A stretch of 64,000 nt of DNA from Pseudomonas sp. BN102 (GTDB lineage Bacteria; Pseudomonadota; Gammaproteobacteria; Pseudomonadales; Pseudomonadaceae): NCBI RefSeq assembly GCF_029871245.1, contig NZ_SSON01000076.1, forward strand, positions 1-64,000, written 5' to 3'. How positions within the stretch are numbered: position 1 is the first letter of the stretch; every line of letters begins with the position of its first letter. Below the pieces are notes generated by a model. The model did no database searches and had not been told where the DNA came from. It saw nothing but the letters and a program-made list of their open reading frames with translations. A program made the position numbers and the translations under genes. Positions 18,116 to 28,611 of this stretch are shown piece after piece.

Positions 18116-19057
18116 ATGAAAGTTGGACTGATCGGACAGGGTGCGTTTGCCAAAAAACATCTGGACGCTGTCGGAAATATTGACGGCGTGGAAGTAGTTG
18201 CCGTGCTCGGACGCCGCACCGACTCGGTCGTTGCGTTCGCTGAAGAGTGGGGAATCCCTTACGCAACTACCGATCTGGGAGACTTCCTGGCTCAGACGGG
18301 AGTCGAAGCGGTGCTGATCACCTCACCTACCCAAGTGCATGCCGAGCAGGCCATCGCCGCCTTGCGGGCAGGCAAACACGTGATGATCGAAATCCCGATG
18401 GCAGACTCACTGGAAGATGCCAGAGCCATTGTCGAGGTACAGAAAGAAACCGGATTGGTGGCCATGGCGGGACATACCCGTCGCTTCAATCCGAGTCATC
18501 AGTGGCTACATCAGCGCTTTGCTTCCGGCGAGCTGAAGCTGCAGCAGCTTGATGTGCAGACCTACTTCTTCCGTCGTACCAACACCAATGCCCTGGGTGA
18601 GCCTCGCAGTTGGACCGACCATCTGCTCTGGCATCATGCCTGTCACACTGTCGATCTATTCCAGTACCAGACTTCCGAGTTGGTCAGCCACAGTTTTGCG
18701 CTTCAAGGGCCGATCCACCCAACGCTTGGAATTGCAATGGATATGAGTATCGGTATGAAAACCCCCGATGGCTCACTTTGTACCTTGTCGTTGTCATTCA
18801 ATAATGAAGGTCCGCTGGGAACTTTTTTCCGCTACATCTGCGATAAGGGTACCTATATCGCCCGTTATGACGAGTTGATTGATGGTAATGGACGACCCAT
18901 CGATTTGAGCGGAGTCGCAATTTCCGATAATGGCATCGAATTGCAGGACCGCGAATTCTTCTCCGCAATACGCCAAGGCCGCGAACCCAACTCCAGCGTC
19001 GCTCAATGTTTATCTGCGATGAAAGTTCTGAATAAACTCGAACAACAACTGGTGTAA
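18116..19057 (+). CDS. ligC: 4-carboxy-2-hydroxymuconate-6-semialdehyde dehydrogenase
   Basis: A 313-aa Gfo/Idh/MocA-family oxidoreductase. It has an N-terminal Rossmann fold (VGLIGQGAFAKKHLDAV), VLITSPTQVHAEQ and the GHTRRFNPSH block. In this operon it must be LigC/PmdC, which oxidises the ring-cleavage product (as its cyclic hemiacetal) to 2-pyrone-4,6-dicarboxylate with NAD(P)+. ATG 18116 is favoured over 18095 because AAGGTGAG precedes it and the protein then begins at the Rossmann strand, as in known LigC. Confidence 0.92.
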   Translation: MKVGLIGQGAFAKKHLDAVGNIDGVEVVAVLGRRTDSVVAFAEEWGIPYATTDLGDFLAQTGVEAVLITSPTQVHAEQAIAALRAGKHVMIEIPMADSLEDARAIVEVQKETGLVAMAGHTRRFNPSHQWLHQRFASGELKLQQLDVQTYFFRRTNTNALGEPRSWTDHLLWHHACHTVDLFQYQTSELVSHSFALQGPIHPTLGIAMDMSIGMKTPDGSLCTLSLSFNNEGPLGTFFRYICDKGTYIARYDELIDGNGRPIDLSGVAISDNGIELQDREFFSAIRQGREPNSSVAQCLSAMKVLNKLEQQLV

Positions 19058-19061
19058 GCCC

Positions 19062-20162
19062 ATGCAGAAAGCCATTCCATACATGCACTTCCGCGGCGGA
19101 AGCTCCAAGGGGCTGTACTTCAATGCCGCTGACCTGCCCTCAGATCCGGAAATTCGTAACCGGGTACTGATCGCGGCCATGGCAGGGGTTGGCGGCAATG
19201 ATGGTCGCCAGATCGACGGGCTCGGAGGAGGCGATCCGCTGAGCAGCAAAGTCGCTATCGTCAGCCGCTCCCAACGAGCCGATGCCGACCTTGACTACGC
19301 CTTTGTCCAGGTCGTCGTCGGCGGTAACCGCGTGGATACCATCCAGAACTGCGGGAATATCCTGGCCGGAGTAGTGCCTTATGCGATTGAAGCCGGGTTA
19401 GTGACGGCACAAGCGGGCCAGACTCGCACACGTGTGCACATGCTGAATAGTGAAACGGTCTGCGAAGTGGTGGTGCAGACGCCACATGGGCAGGTGCGTT
19501 ATGACGGTGATGCGAGGATCGATGGCGTTCCGGGGACTGCGGCCCCCATTACCTGCAACTTCATTGATGTGGCTGGTTCAACCTGCGGCGCACTGCTGCC
19601 CACCGGCCATCCATTGGATGTGATCAACGATGTCGAGGCGACCCTTATCGACAACGGCATGCCGGTGGTGATTCTGAGGGCAGCGGATTTCGGCATCAGT
19701 GGTTATGAAAGCTGCGACCAGCTCAATGCCAACGCCGCGCTGAAGCAGCGACTGGAATTGATCCGTCTGCAGGCCGGCAAAATGATGGGCCTTGGGGATG
19801 TAGCCGACAAGGTGGTGCCGAAGATGTGTCTAGTGGCCGCCCCCCGACACGGAGGCCGGATCTGCACCCGCACGTTTATTCCTCATGTCTGCCACTCTGC
19901 GATAGGGGTCCTCGGAGCCGTGTCAGTCGCGACTGCCTCTATTTTGCCAGGCACGGTGGCAGCGGGTCTTGCTGCCACCCTCGTCGATGGCAGCAGCACG
20001 ATTTCGGTCGAACATCCCAGTGGTGAGTTTTCCGTCAGCCTGGAAGTCGACCGCAGCGCCGCATTTCCAGAGATCAAGAGTGCCGGTTTATTGCGGACGG
20101 CACGCTTGCTGAGCAAGGGCGAAGTCTTCGTCCCCATGTCCGTTATACGAGATCCCCTATAA
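19062..20162 (+). CDS. galD: 4-oxalomesaconate tautomerase (PrpF family)
   Basis: The 366-aa protein belongs to the PrpF/AcnD-accessory isomerase family, recognisable from MHFRGGSSKGLYF at the N-terminus, GGGDPLSSKVAIV and the two-fold diaminopimelate-epimerase-like layout. In protocatechuate 4,5-cleavage or gallate operons this member (GalD in P. putida, LigU in Sphingobium) interconverts oxalomesaconate forms before hydration. The Cys in IQNCGNI (about residue 91) is at a family active-site position. It begins 4 bp after ligC. Confidence 0.9.
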   Translation: MQKAIPYMHFRGGSSKGLYFNAADLPSDPEIRNRVLIAAMAGVGGNDGRQIDGLGGGDPLSSKVAIVSRSQRADADLDYAFVQVVVGGNRVDTIQNCGNILAGVVPYAIEAGLVTAQAGQTRTRVHMLNSETVCEVVVQTPHGQVRYDGDARIDGVPGTAAPITCNFIDVAGSTCGALLPTGHPLDVINDVEATLIDNGMPVVILRAADFGISGYESCDQLNANAALKQRLELIRLQAGKMMGLGDVADKVVPKMCLVAAPRHGGRICTRTFIPHVCHSAIGVLGAVSVATASILPGTVAAGLAATLVDGSSTISVEHPSGEFSVSLEVDRSAAFPEIKSAGLLRTARLLSKGEVFVPMSVIRDPL

Positions 20163-20178
20163 GAAGAGCGTTCAGACC

Positions 20179-21048
20179 ATGTCCTTTCTTGCCGTGCATC
20201 CAAACCCGAAGAAGCCGGACTTCAACCTTCCACCGAAAGCCTGTGACGCGCACTGCCATGTCTTTGGTCCAGGCGACAGATTCCCTTATGCGCCTGAGCG
20301 CAAATACACGCCTATTGACGCGCCGAAGGAACAACTCTTCGCCTTGCACAAGCATCTCGGCTTTGAGCGTAGCGTCCTTGTCCAGGCGAGCTGCCATGGC
20401 ACTGATAACAGCGCCATGATCGATATGCTGGAAGCCAGTGAAGGTCGCTACCGCGGTGTTGCAGTAGTCGGTGACGACTTGACGGTACAGGAAGTAGAGC
20501 GCATGCATGCCGCCGGTGTACGAGGCATTCGTTTCAACTTCGTCAAACGCCTGGTCGATATCAAGCCGATGGCCTTCTACAAGCGTATGGCAGAGATGAT
20601 TGCGCCATTTGGCTGGCACATCATCGTCTATTTCGAGTCGCAGGAACTGGTCGAGATCGAAGAACTGCTGTGGGCTATTCCGACTCCAATTGCCATCGAT
20701 CACATGGGCCGCCCGGACGTCACCCTAGGCATGGACCATCCCGACTTCCATCGGATCTGCAATCTGGTGCGCAACCGTCCGGATACCTGGATCAAGGTAG
20801 GCTGCCTCGAGCGTCTGACCCACGAAGCGCCGCCGTACAACGATGTCATTCCCTATGCGCGCTACTTCGTGGAGAACTTCCCCGACCAGGTGCTCTGGGG
20901 TACCGACTGGCCCCACCCCAACATGACAACGCATATGCCAGATGACGGTGCGCTGGTCGATACGATCCCCGCGATTGCGCCGACCGCTGAACTTCAGCAA
21001 AAACTGCTGGTGGACAACCCAGCACGCCTGTACGGCTTTGAAAACTGA
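20179..21048 (+). CDS. ligI: 2-pyrone-4,6-dicarboxylate hydrolase
   Basis: A 289-aa amidohydrolase-superfamily lactonase. The metal-independent LigI signature includes [22 protein letters not shown] near residues 23-44, FNFVKRLVD, the AIDHMGRPD block and WGTDWPHPN with the catalytic Asp near the C-terminus. It hydrolyses the pyrone made by LigC to oxalomesaconate. It sits 16 bp after galD and 11 bp before ligK. Confidence 0.95.
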   Translation: MSFLAVHPNPKKPDFNLPPKACDAHCHVFGPGDRFPYAPERKYTPIDAPKEQLFALHKHLGFERSVLVQASCHGTDNSAMIDMLEASEGRYRGVAVVGDDLTVQEVERMHAAGVRGIRFNFVKRLVDIKPMAFYKRMAEMIAPFGWHIIVYFESQELVEIEELLWAIPTPIAIDHMGRPDVTLGMDHPDFHRICNLVRNRPDTWIKVGCLERLTHEAPPYNDVIPYARYFVENFPDQVLWGTDWPHPNMTTHMPDDGALVDTIPAIAPTAELQQKLLVDNPARLYGFEN

Positions 21049-21059
21049 GTCGAGGTTCT

Positions 21060-21776
21060 ATGAAAGCGGTTGCGGTTAAAAACTTTGAACGCGCGGATGT
21101 CGCAACGGCGACAGCACTGGGGCAAGTCGGTGTGGCCACCGTGCATGAAGCCCAGGGGCGCATAGGACTGCTGAAGTCCTATATGCGGCCGATTTATCCG
21201 GGCGCTCGCATCGGTGGTACTGCAGTGACCATTCTGGCCCAACCGGGCGACAACTGGATGATCCACGTCGCCATCGAGCTCTGCAAGCCAGGGGATGTGC
21301 TGGTGGTGGCCTGCACCACCGACAATACGGATGGAATGTTCGGCGACCTGCTGGCCACTTCTGCCAAGGCACGGGGCGTCAAGGGACTAGTCATTGATGC
21401 CGGGGTGCGCGATGTGAAGGACCTGCATGAAATGGACTTTCCAGTCTGGTCCCGTGCAGTGAACGCGAAAGGCACGGTCAAGAACACCTTGGGATCGGTC
21501 AACGTACCCGTGATGTGTGCCGGTCAGCTGGTCTATCCGGGCGACGTGATCGTGGCCGACGACGATGGCGTCTGCGTGGTGGCTCGCACATCTGCAGCCC
21601 AGGCCCTTCAAGCCTCCCAAGCACGGGAAGCAAACGAGATGGCCAAGCGTCAACAGTTGGCGGAAGGCGTTCTGGGGCTGGATATCTACAACATGCGTAC
21701 ACGCCTGCAGGAACATGGTCTCGAGTATGTCGAGACCCTGGAAGAACTGGGCGAATACAACGGCATCAGAGTCTAG
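21060..21776 (+). CDS. ligK: 4-carboxy-4-hydroxy-2-oxoadipate aldolase
   Basis: The 238-aa product is an RraA-like class II pyruvate aldolase (LigK/GalC/ProA). Key features are [46 protein letters not shown]-type stretch (here [14 protein letters not shown], with the Arg and Asp that hold pyruvate and metal) and DDDGVCVV. It performs the last pathway step, giving pyruvate and oxaloacetate. The extended C-terminus (about 190-238) is usual for LigK rather than RraA. Confidence 0.95.
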   Translation: MKAVAVKNFERADVATATALGQVGVATVHEAQGRIGLLKSYMRPIYPGARIGGTAVTILAQPGDNWMIHVAIELCKPGDVLVVACTTDNTDGMFGDLLATSAKARGVKGLVIDAGVRDVKDLHEMDFPVWSRAVNAKGTVKNTLGSVNVPVMCAGQLVYPGDVIVADDDGVCVVARTSAAQALQASQAREANEMAKRQQLAEGVLGLDIYNMRTRLQEHGLEYVETLEELGEYNGIRV

Positions 21777-21839
21777 CCGTCACCACTGCCTGCCCTGCCC
21801 TGCCCCGTCGGCGGGCCCGAACGACCCAGGAACAGAATC

Positions 21840-22853
21840 ATGATCATCGATTGCCACGGCCACTACACCACCACACCTTCTGAACTCGGTGACTATCGTG
21901 ACCGACAGAAAGCCGACCTGAAAAGCGACCCCCTTCATCAGGCAATCAAGGGGGTGCTGAACATCAGCGACGATCAGATCCGTGAAAGCATCGAGAACAA
22001 CCAGTTGCGGCTGCAGAAAGAGCGCGGAACGGACCTCACTATCTTCTCGCCACGAGCTAGCTGGATGGGCCATCACATCGGGAACGAGTCCACCAGCATC
22101 GCCTGGACCACCCACTGCAACGACCTGATCAAGCGCGTGGTCGATTTATTTCCGCAGAACTTCGCGCCGGTTTGCCAGTTGCCGCAAAGCCCCCTGGTCA
22201 AGCCCGAAGCCTGCATCGCCGAACTCGAACGCTGCGTCGAGCAGATGGGTTTCATCGGCTGCAACCTGAATCCGGACCCGTCCGGTGGCTACTGGAAGGA
22301 CAAGCCGCTGCACGATCGCTTCTGGTACCCCATCTACGAAAAGATGGTCGAGCTGGATATTCCGGCGATGATCCATGTCAGCGGCGCTTGTCATGAGTGT
22401 TTCCACACCACCAGTTCCTATTACCTGAGTGCCGATACGACCGCCTTCGTGCACGCGATGATGTCGGACCTGTTCAAGGACTTCCCCACGCTGCGCTTCA
22501 TCATTCCCCATGGCGGCGGCGCAGTGCCCTACCACTGGGGACGCTTCCGTGGCATGGCACTGGATATGGGACTCGGCGACCTTGAAGAACGCGTGCTGGA
22601 CAATATCTACTTCGATACCTGCGTTTATCACCAGGAAGGGATCGACCTGTTGCTGGATGTCATTCCTACCAGGAACATACTCTTTGCGTCCGAAATGATC
22701 GGTGCGGTCCGCGGTGTGGACCCTCGTACCGGACATTATTTCGATGACACCAAGCGCTATATCGACGGCAACAGGAAGTTGAGTGCCGAACAGAAGCAAA
22801 TGATCTTCGAAGACAATGCGCGTCGGGTGTTCCCGCGCCTTGTAACGGCTTGA
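21840..22853 (+). CDS. ligJ: 4-oxalomesaconate hydratase
   Basis: A 337-aa amidohydrolase-fold enzyme of the LigJ type. The metal-binding start MIIDCHGHYTT, SPRASWMGHHIGNE, FIGCNLNPDPSGGYW and IIPHGGGAVPYHWGRFRG are all present. It adds water to oxalomesaconate to make 4-carboxy-4-hydroxy-2-oxoadipate, the LigK substrate. A 63-bp gap separates it from ligK. The HbpS-like gene begins 4 bp after its stop. Confidence 0.94.
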   Translation: MIIDCHGHYTTTPSELGDYRDRQKADLKSDPLHQAIKGVLNISDDQIRESIENNQLRLQKERGTDLTIFSPRASWMGHHIGNESTSIAWTTHCNDLIKRVVDLFPQNFAPVCQLPQSPLVKPEACIAELERCVEQMGFIGCNLNPDPSGGYWKDKPLHDRFWYPIYEKMVELDIPAMIHVSGACHECFHTTSSYYLSADTTAFVHAMMSDLFKDFPTLRFIIPHGGGAVPYHWGRFRGMALDMGLGDLEERVLDNIYFDTCVYHQEGIDLLLDVIPTRNILFASEMIGAVRGVDPRTGHYFDDTKRYIDGNRKLSAEQKQMIFEDNARRVFPRLVTA

Positions 22854-22857
22854 GACC

Positions 22858-23283
22858 ATGCGGAAAGTCCAACCGAAGTCCTCGTTGACCCTCGAGGCCG
22901 CCCAGTTTCTGGCTAAAGCCGCGATCGAGAAAGCCACGGCGCTGGGGTTCAGGATCAATGCCGTAGTCGTTGATGTCAGCGGTGACTCGCTGGTGTCCTT
23001 GCGAATGTCGGGCGCCCCTTTGCCAGCCCGTGATTTTGCCGAGAAGAAAGCCTACACAGCGGCCGCCTACGGATGGCCAACGAGTAGATGGAAGCCGCTG
23101 CTCGAAGCGCGTCCGGTAATCACCGCAGGTCTTGCGCAGCATCCTCGGGTCGCCCTGTTTGCCGGGGGATTGCCAGTACTGGTCGAAGGCCAGGTGGTGG
23201 GCGCCATTGGTGTTGCCGGTGGCAAGGAAGACCAGGACGAGGTCTGTGCCCAAGCCGCGGTCGATGCCTTTTCCTTGCAATGA
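22858..23283 (+). CDS. GlcG/HbpS (DUF336) family protein
   Basis: The 141-aa protein matches the GlcG/HbpS family: LTLEAAQFLAKAAIEKATALGF, VVVDVSGDSLVSLRMSGAP, the ARDFAEKKAYTAA helix and a final GAIGVAGGKEDQDE loop. Family members bind haem or small ligands, or act as accessory subunits, and often appear in aromatic-acid operons without a defined role. Position 4 bp after ligJ indicates co-transcription. A direct catalytic role in the pathway is not needed to complete it. Confidence 0.85.
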   Translation: MRKVQPKSSLTLEAAQFLAKAAIEKATALGFRINAVVVDVSGDSLVSLRMSGAPLPARDFAEKKAYTAAAYGWPTSRWKPLLEARPVITAGLAQHPRVALFAGGLPVLVEGQVVGAIGVAGGKEDQDEVCAQAAVDAFSLQ

Positions 23284-23310
23284 ATCAGCTACCGCAGGAG
23301 GACCGTACTG

Positions 23311-24243
23311 ATGACCAGCAGTGACGGTATGCCACTGAACATCGCCTTCATCGGATTTGGTGAAGCCGCCATGGCATTCGCAGAGGGCTGGAGGCCCTTG
23401 CAGAACTTGAAGATCAAGGTCTATGACCGCCTGTTCGAGGACAGGGCTGAAAGAGAGCACAAACTGTCCCAGTGCAGAGCGCTGGGCGTTCAGAGCGCAG
23501 ATTCGGCGGCGCAAGCCGTCGCCGGCGCGCCTATCGTGATCTCGGCAGTCACTGCTGATCAGAGCTTGAATGCTGCCGAGCAAGTCGCTCCCCGCCTTGG
23601 ACCCGGCCAGTACTACCTCGATATCAATTCTGTAGCCCCGTCGAAAAAACGGAGGGCCGCCCAATTGATAGAGGCGTCGGGAGCACACTTCCTTGACGTC
23701 GCGGTGATGTCGCCCGTGCATCCCAAGCTGCATCGCACACCCCTGCTGATTTCCGCACCCGCGGCGCATCAGGCCATGGAACTGCTGGGAACACTTGACC
23801 TGAACTTTCAGATCAATGGCAATCAGGTAGGACAGGCCTCAACCAACAAAATGCTGCGCAGCATTCTGATCAAGGGCATGGAAAGCCTGCTGACCGAGTG
23901 CGTCACTGCAGCGGAGAAAGTCGGCATCGCTGATCAGATCCTGGCGTCTGCGGCCAAGACCCTGCATATGGACGATCTACACGGTTTGGCCGACTACATG
24001 ATGGAACGTGTCGTCGTTCACGGCCAACGTCGCGCGGCTGAAATGCGTGAAGTAGCCCAAACGCTAGAAGAACTGGATGTCAGCAATCACATGGCCAGTG
24101 CCACGGCCCAGCATCAGCAGTTGATCACAGACCTGGCCATCAAGCAGCGCTTTCGCGAAGTGCCCCGCGATCGCCACGTACTGGCAAAGGCGATACTGCA
24201 GTCACTGGAGTCCCGCGACACAGCTGGTCTTACGCGCTCTTGA
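23311..24243 (+). CDS. NAD(P)-binding oxidoreductase with DUF1932 domain
   Basis: A 310-aa protein with an N-terminal 6-phosphogluconate-dehydrogenase-like Rossmann fold (IAFIGFGEAAMAFAEGW, about residues 10-26). A C-terminal DUF1932 region (KTLHMDDLHGLADYMMERVVVHGQRRAAEMRE) follows. It is related to 3-hydroxyisobutyrate-type dehydrogenases. It is the last gene of the lig operon (27 bp after the HbpS-like gene). No known step of the 4,5-cleavage route requires it, so it may act on a side product or on an upstream substrate. GGAGG at 23298-23302 precedes the ATG. Confidence 0.82.
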   Translation: MTSSDGMPLNIAFIGFGEAAMAFAEGWRPLQNLKIKVYDRLFEDRAEREHKLSQCRALGVQSADSAAQAVAGAPIVISAVTADQSLNAAEQVAPRLGPGQYYLDINSVAPSKKRRAAQLIEASGAHFLDVAVMSPVHPKLHRTPLLISAPAAHQAMELLGTLDLNFQINGNQVGQASTNKMLRSILIKGMESLLTECVTAAEKVGIADQILASAAKTLHMDDLHGLADYMMERVVVHGQRRAAEMREVAQTLEELDVSNHMASATAQHQQLITDLAIKQRFREVPRDRHVLAKAILQSLESRDTAGLTRS

Positions 24244-24260
24244 AGGAAATACCTGAAGTA

Positions 24261-24277
24261 GGGGACTTCGTGTCCCC
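24261..24277 (+). terminator. Short hairpin after the lig operon
   Basis: GGGGAC (24261-24266) pairs with GTCCCC (24272-24277) over a 5-base loop, 18 bp after the last lig-operon stop. It lacks a T-run, so it is a weak terminator candidate. Confidence 0.3.
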
Positions 24278-24327
24278 ATATCCTCTGGATCTAGAAGACT
24301 GAACGCTCAAACAAAGGGTACTTGTCC

Positions 24328-25218
24328 ATGAGCTGGAGCATTGATGACGTCCCAGTATTCGTCGCTGTCGTCGAACAACAGGGAGTAACGGCTGCAGCCG
24401 AGTTCCTGAACATGCCCAAGTCCTCGGTAAGCCGGTGCATCAGCCGACTGGAAGAAGGCCTGGGTGTACGGCTTCTTGAGCGTAACTCTCGGAACGTGCG
24501 AGTAACCAGCGAGGGGAAAGCTTTTTATCACCACTGCATGCTGATCATGGAGCAGGTTGAAGCCGCCAATGCCCAGATGGCAGGACTGACATCGATCCCC
24601 AGGGGCAGGCTTTCAGTCGCAATGCCGATGGCCTTTAGTCGAGAGATCGTGGGGGGACGCCTGGCCGAGTTCAGCAAGCGCTACCCATTGATCAATCTGG
24701 AAGTGGTAGTGACCAGCCACAATGTTGATGTCATCCGCGACCAGATTGATATCGCGTTGGTGATTGGTTCGCTGGACGATTCCGAACTGGTCGCGCAGAC
24801 ACTGCTGGAAACTTCTCTTGTCTGGATCACCAGTCCGGATTATGCCGCCGTTCACCCGCTTGACGGCGGAATCGAAGACCTCGTACCGCATATCCGGGTT
24901 TGTGAAAAACGCTACGGACAAGCACGACTGTCGATCCGTAACAACGGCACCAGGCAGACAATCGACCTGACCGGTGTCATGCACATCAACGATCCGCTGA
25001 TGGTGCGCGAAATGGTGATCGAGGGCGCAGGCGTCTCGCTGTGCCCGCTGATCTATTGCCGTCCCCACATCGAACGGGGTCGCCTGGTGCAGGTGTATCC
25101 CGAACTCAATATCGAGGCCACCGCTGTCATATCTGCCGTCTATTCGAGCCGTCGCCTACTGTCCAACAAGGCTCGTGCTTTTATTGAGTTCATCAAACAG
25201 ATCGCTCAATCGACTTGA
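24328..25218 (+). CDS. LysR-family regulator, probably of the lig/pob genes
   Basis: The 296-aa product has an N-terminal winged helix-turn-helix (VAVVEQQGVTAAAEFLNMPKSSVSRCISRLEEGLGVRLLER). A periplasmic-binding-protein-like effector domain (about 90-295) follows. AAAGGGT precedes ATG 24328; an in-frame TTG two codons upstream is less likely. Located between the lig operon and pobA, all on the plus strand, it most plausibly senses a pathway intermediate. Unlike many LysR activators it is not divergent from its presumed target. Confidence 0.85.
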   Translation: MSWSIDDVPVFVAVVEQQGVTAAAEFLNMPKSSVSRCISRLEEGLGVRLLERNSRNVRVTSEGKAFYHHCMLIMEQVEAANAQMAGLTSIPRGRLSVAMPMAFSREIVGGRLAEFSKRYPLINLEVVVTSHNVDVIRDQIDIALVIGSLDDSELVAQTLLETSLVWITSPDYAAVHPLDGGIEDLVPHIRVCEKRYGQARLSIRNNGTRQTIDLTGVMHINDPLMVREMVIEGAGVSLCPLIYCRPHIERGRLVQVYPELNIEATAVISAVYSSRRLLSNKARAFIEFIKQIAQST

Positions 25219-26487
<1,269 letters not shown>

Positions 26488-26503
26488 ATCAAATTACGGG
26501 TAG

Positions 26504-26534
26504 TCCATAGCCCGGATGCATTCCGGGCTATGGA
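26504..26534. terminator. Bidirectional terminator between pobA and the SCO gene
   Basis: A perfect 13-bp stem (26504-26516 with 26522-26534) closes a 5-base loop between two convergent genes. Its position and symmetry suit a shared terminator, although no long T-run follows. Confidence 0.6.
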
Positions 26535-26590
26535 TGGTCAGCCTTGTGCCTTCGCGTCTACTCCGAAAAGTGCGGCGAGTTCGCTCTTAG

Positions 26591-27106
26591 TCAACTATCG
26601 CTCTGCCCCTGATCAAGAATCACATTCAGGCGGGCAACAATGGTCTCTACCTCCAGATTGTCCGCGAAGTGGGTGCGATATTCGCCGTCAGGGCCTATCA
26701 GATAGGCGATTGCAGTATGCGGCATCGTGTAGCCGTCCGGCTCGTTCGAGTCCGGTCTACGGGAGGCGAATACTCGAAACGACTGCTTCACCGCATCGAC
26801 TTGTTGAGGCGTTCCACACAGCCCCGTAAACCGGGGAAAGTTGGCCTCCAGGTAGGATCGCATGACTTCCGGCGTATCCCGTTGCGGGTCGACGGTGATG
26901 TACAAGGGCGTCAGCAGACTTGATCGTGCGCCAAGCTGATCAAGCACGGTCGACAACTTGGAAAGAGCGCGCGGACAGACCACTCGGCAATGGGTGAAGC
27001 CGAAGTAGACCAGCATGAATGAACCGCGGTAATCCGTATCCGCAACCGCCTGCCCATGGTGATCGATCAAAGAGAAATGGCTCGAGACCCCGACATTCAT
27101 ACCCAT
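26591..27106 (-). CDS. SCO1/SenC-family thioredoxin-fold protein without membrane anchor
   Basis: The 171-aa product has the SCO core: SHFSLIDHHGQAV, YFGFTHCRVVCP with the copper/redox CxxxC motif (CRVVC, about residues 46-50), DPQRDTPEVMRSYL and the conserved His in MPHTAIAYLI (about 135). SCO proteins normally have an N-terminal membrane anchor and deliver copper to cytochrome oxidase or reduce its thiols. Here no signal peptide or transmembrane helix can be seen with start 27106 (or 27100). The start overlaps the stop of the Ldi-family gene, so the two are coupled. A role in thiol or metal handling for that partner is an inference. Confidence 0.85.
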   Translation of the reverse strand: MGMNVGVSSHFSLIDHHGQAVADTDYRGSFMLVYFGFTHCRVVCPRALSKLSTVLDQLGARSSLLTPLYITVDPQRDTPEVMRSYLEANFPRFTGLCGTPQQVDAVKQSFRVFASRRPDSNEPDGYTMPHTAIAYLIGPDGEYRTHFADNLEVETIVARLNVILDQGQSDS

Positions 27107-28611
27107 GACAGCACCAGTGTAGTTTCGCCCTGCAGTTCGAATTCGATGATGAGGCGCTCGCCCCGCAAATGAACATGGTCGTCGAACGGCCTTCCATCTC
27201 GCAGCAGTCGCCAGTTGCCCCGCCCGATCCCATTCCCGACCTCCAGACGCACCGAGCCGGCCTCCGTAGCCTTTGCCACCGTCAGCACCAATGCGTTCCT
27301 GTCGCTCGCAAACCAGGCCCGGCGCACATCCAGTCCAGGCTTGCAATCCACTAACGCCGGCTGCGCGAAATGGGAATCGTCCAAGGGGCCGGCAAAGAGC
27401 TTCTGCAACCCGCCGGACACGTTCAGGCGCGCATAGGCGAGCAACGCATTGCCCGTGTGCGGGTCCATGGCGGCGAAGTTGCCATCCGCGTCCAGCAGTT
27501 GGTCATGGCGCCGATAGAAATATGCCCCATCGGCCCAGGTCGGATGCAGGAAGCGATCGGCATAGGCAAGCAGGCGAGACAAGGTTTCATCGTCGCCGAC
27601 CTCGGACGCGCATACGGCGGCCCAGCCGAAGTCCCGCGCCGAGTAGCGGTCGGAGCCATTGGGCGGAATGGTGGGCTTGATCGAAAGGGTGCCATCTGGC
27701 CCGTCCACCGCCCAGTGCGCCAGCTGCTCGGGATAGTGTTGCCGGACCATGTCGGGATTCCACGCATGCATCAGCGAAGCCATCCAGAAGTCCACCCATG
27801 CCTGGTCGGGAAAGCTGATGGCGGCACGCTCGTGCTCCTGCACCATCATCCGGTAGTGGCCCGAATCGTCCAGCACACCAAACTCCTCCCAGGCCTTCAG
27901 GTAACCGTCGGTGACCTCCTCGGCGAGCGAGCCGCCGTAAACCAGGTCATGGAACCGGAAGCCCAGGATCGGGACCTGATTGCACACCTGGAAGACGCAG
28001 TTGGGTTCGCAGGCAATGCCCAGGTAACCTCGCTGCACCATGTTCCAGTAGATGTGCTCGTTCAGGGAGCGCTCGTCGTACGGGAAATGCTGTCCACCCA
28101 TTCCCCAGAACAGTGGCTTGACGGAGAAAGTCAGTGCCCCGTCCTTCGCGTACTTGTCGTCGCGGAAAAGGTAGTGATAGAGCAGCGCCATGGATTGCAC
28201 ATAGGCGCTGTACATGATGTTGTCGCGCTCAACCGGATTCCAGGTCGCGGGCAACTCTCCCAGGGCCCTGTTGAACGGGCCATTGCCGGTCCCGACGTAA
28301 TGCCAGTAAGTCCAGACATCAGGGGAAAGGATCTTCTGGATCAGTTGGTCGAAGGGCTTACGGAACAGCTCGGGGGCGGCGGGCAGGCGATGCACGTGGG
28401 TAAGCGCCAGGGCATACGACATGTACGCCAACTGAAAGCGCAGGGAACCGAAATCCTCCTGCAGGGTGGAGCGCCCCATCATGCCTGACCAGTCGTCAGG
28501 GAGCTGGGCCGCAAGATCGAAGATTCGCTTCAGGCTACCTGCCTGCAGATCATCGAGCTTCGGAACCTGCTCGACCCATGCCAGATCGTTTGAATCAGAT
28601 TGTCCAACCAT
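27097..28611 (-). CDS. Linalool dehydratase/isomerase (Ldi)-family protein
   Basis: The 504-aa product resembles the linalool dehydratase/isomerase family (alpha/alpha barrel). The most telling region is GYLGIACEPNCVFQVCN (about 196-211): the CEP start and a Cys nine residues on (C201, C210) match the CEPDNYFVQC cysteines that are catalytic in the Castellaniella enzyme. RDNIMYSAYVQ (129-139) and LAYMSYALAL (61-70) match other Ldi blocks. Where Castellaniella has His in NIMYKGH, this protein has Tyr137, and it has an extra Cys205. ATG 28611 has AGGAA upstream; the longer form lacks a convincing signal peptide, so the protein may be cytoplasmic. Ldi converts linalool to myrcene or geraniol; the substrate here is unknown. 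Confidence 0.75.
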   Translation of the reverse strand: MVGQSDSNDLAWVEQVPKLDDLQAGSLKRIFDLAAQLPDDWSGMMGRSTLQEDFGSLRFQLAYMSYALALTHVHRLPAAPELFRKPFDQLIQKILSPDVWTYWHYVGTGNGPFNRALGELPATWNPVERDNIMYSAYVQSMALLYHYLFRDDKYAKDGALTFSVKPLFWGMGGQHFPYDERSLNEHIYWNMVQRGYLGIACEPNCVFQVCNQVPILGFRFHDLVYGGSLAEEVTDGYLKAWEEFGVLDDSGHYRMMVQEHERAAISFPDQAWVDFWMASLMHAWNPDMVRQHYPEQLAHWAVDGPDGTLSIKPTIPPNGSDRYSARDFGWAAVCASEVGDDETLSRLLAYADRFLHPTWADGAYFYRRHDQLLDADGNFAAMDPHTGNALLAYARLNVSGGLQKLFAGPLDDSHFAQPALVDCKPGLDVRRAWFASDRNALVLTVAKATEAGSVRLEVGNGIGRGNWRLLRDGRPFDDHVHLRGERLIIEFELQGETTLVLSWV

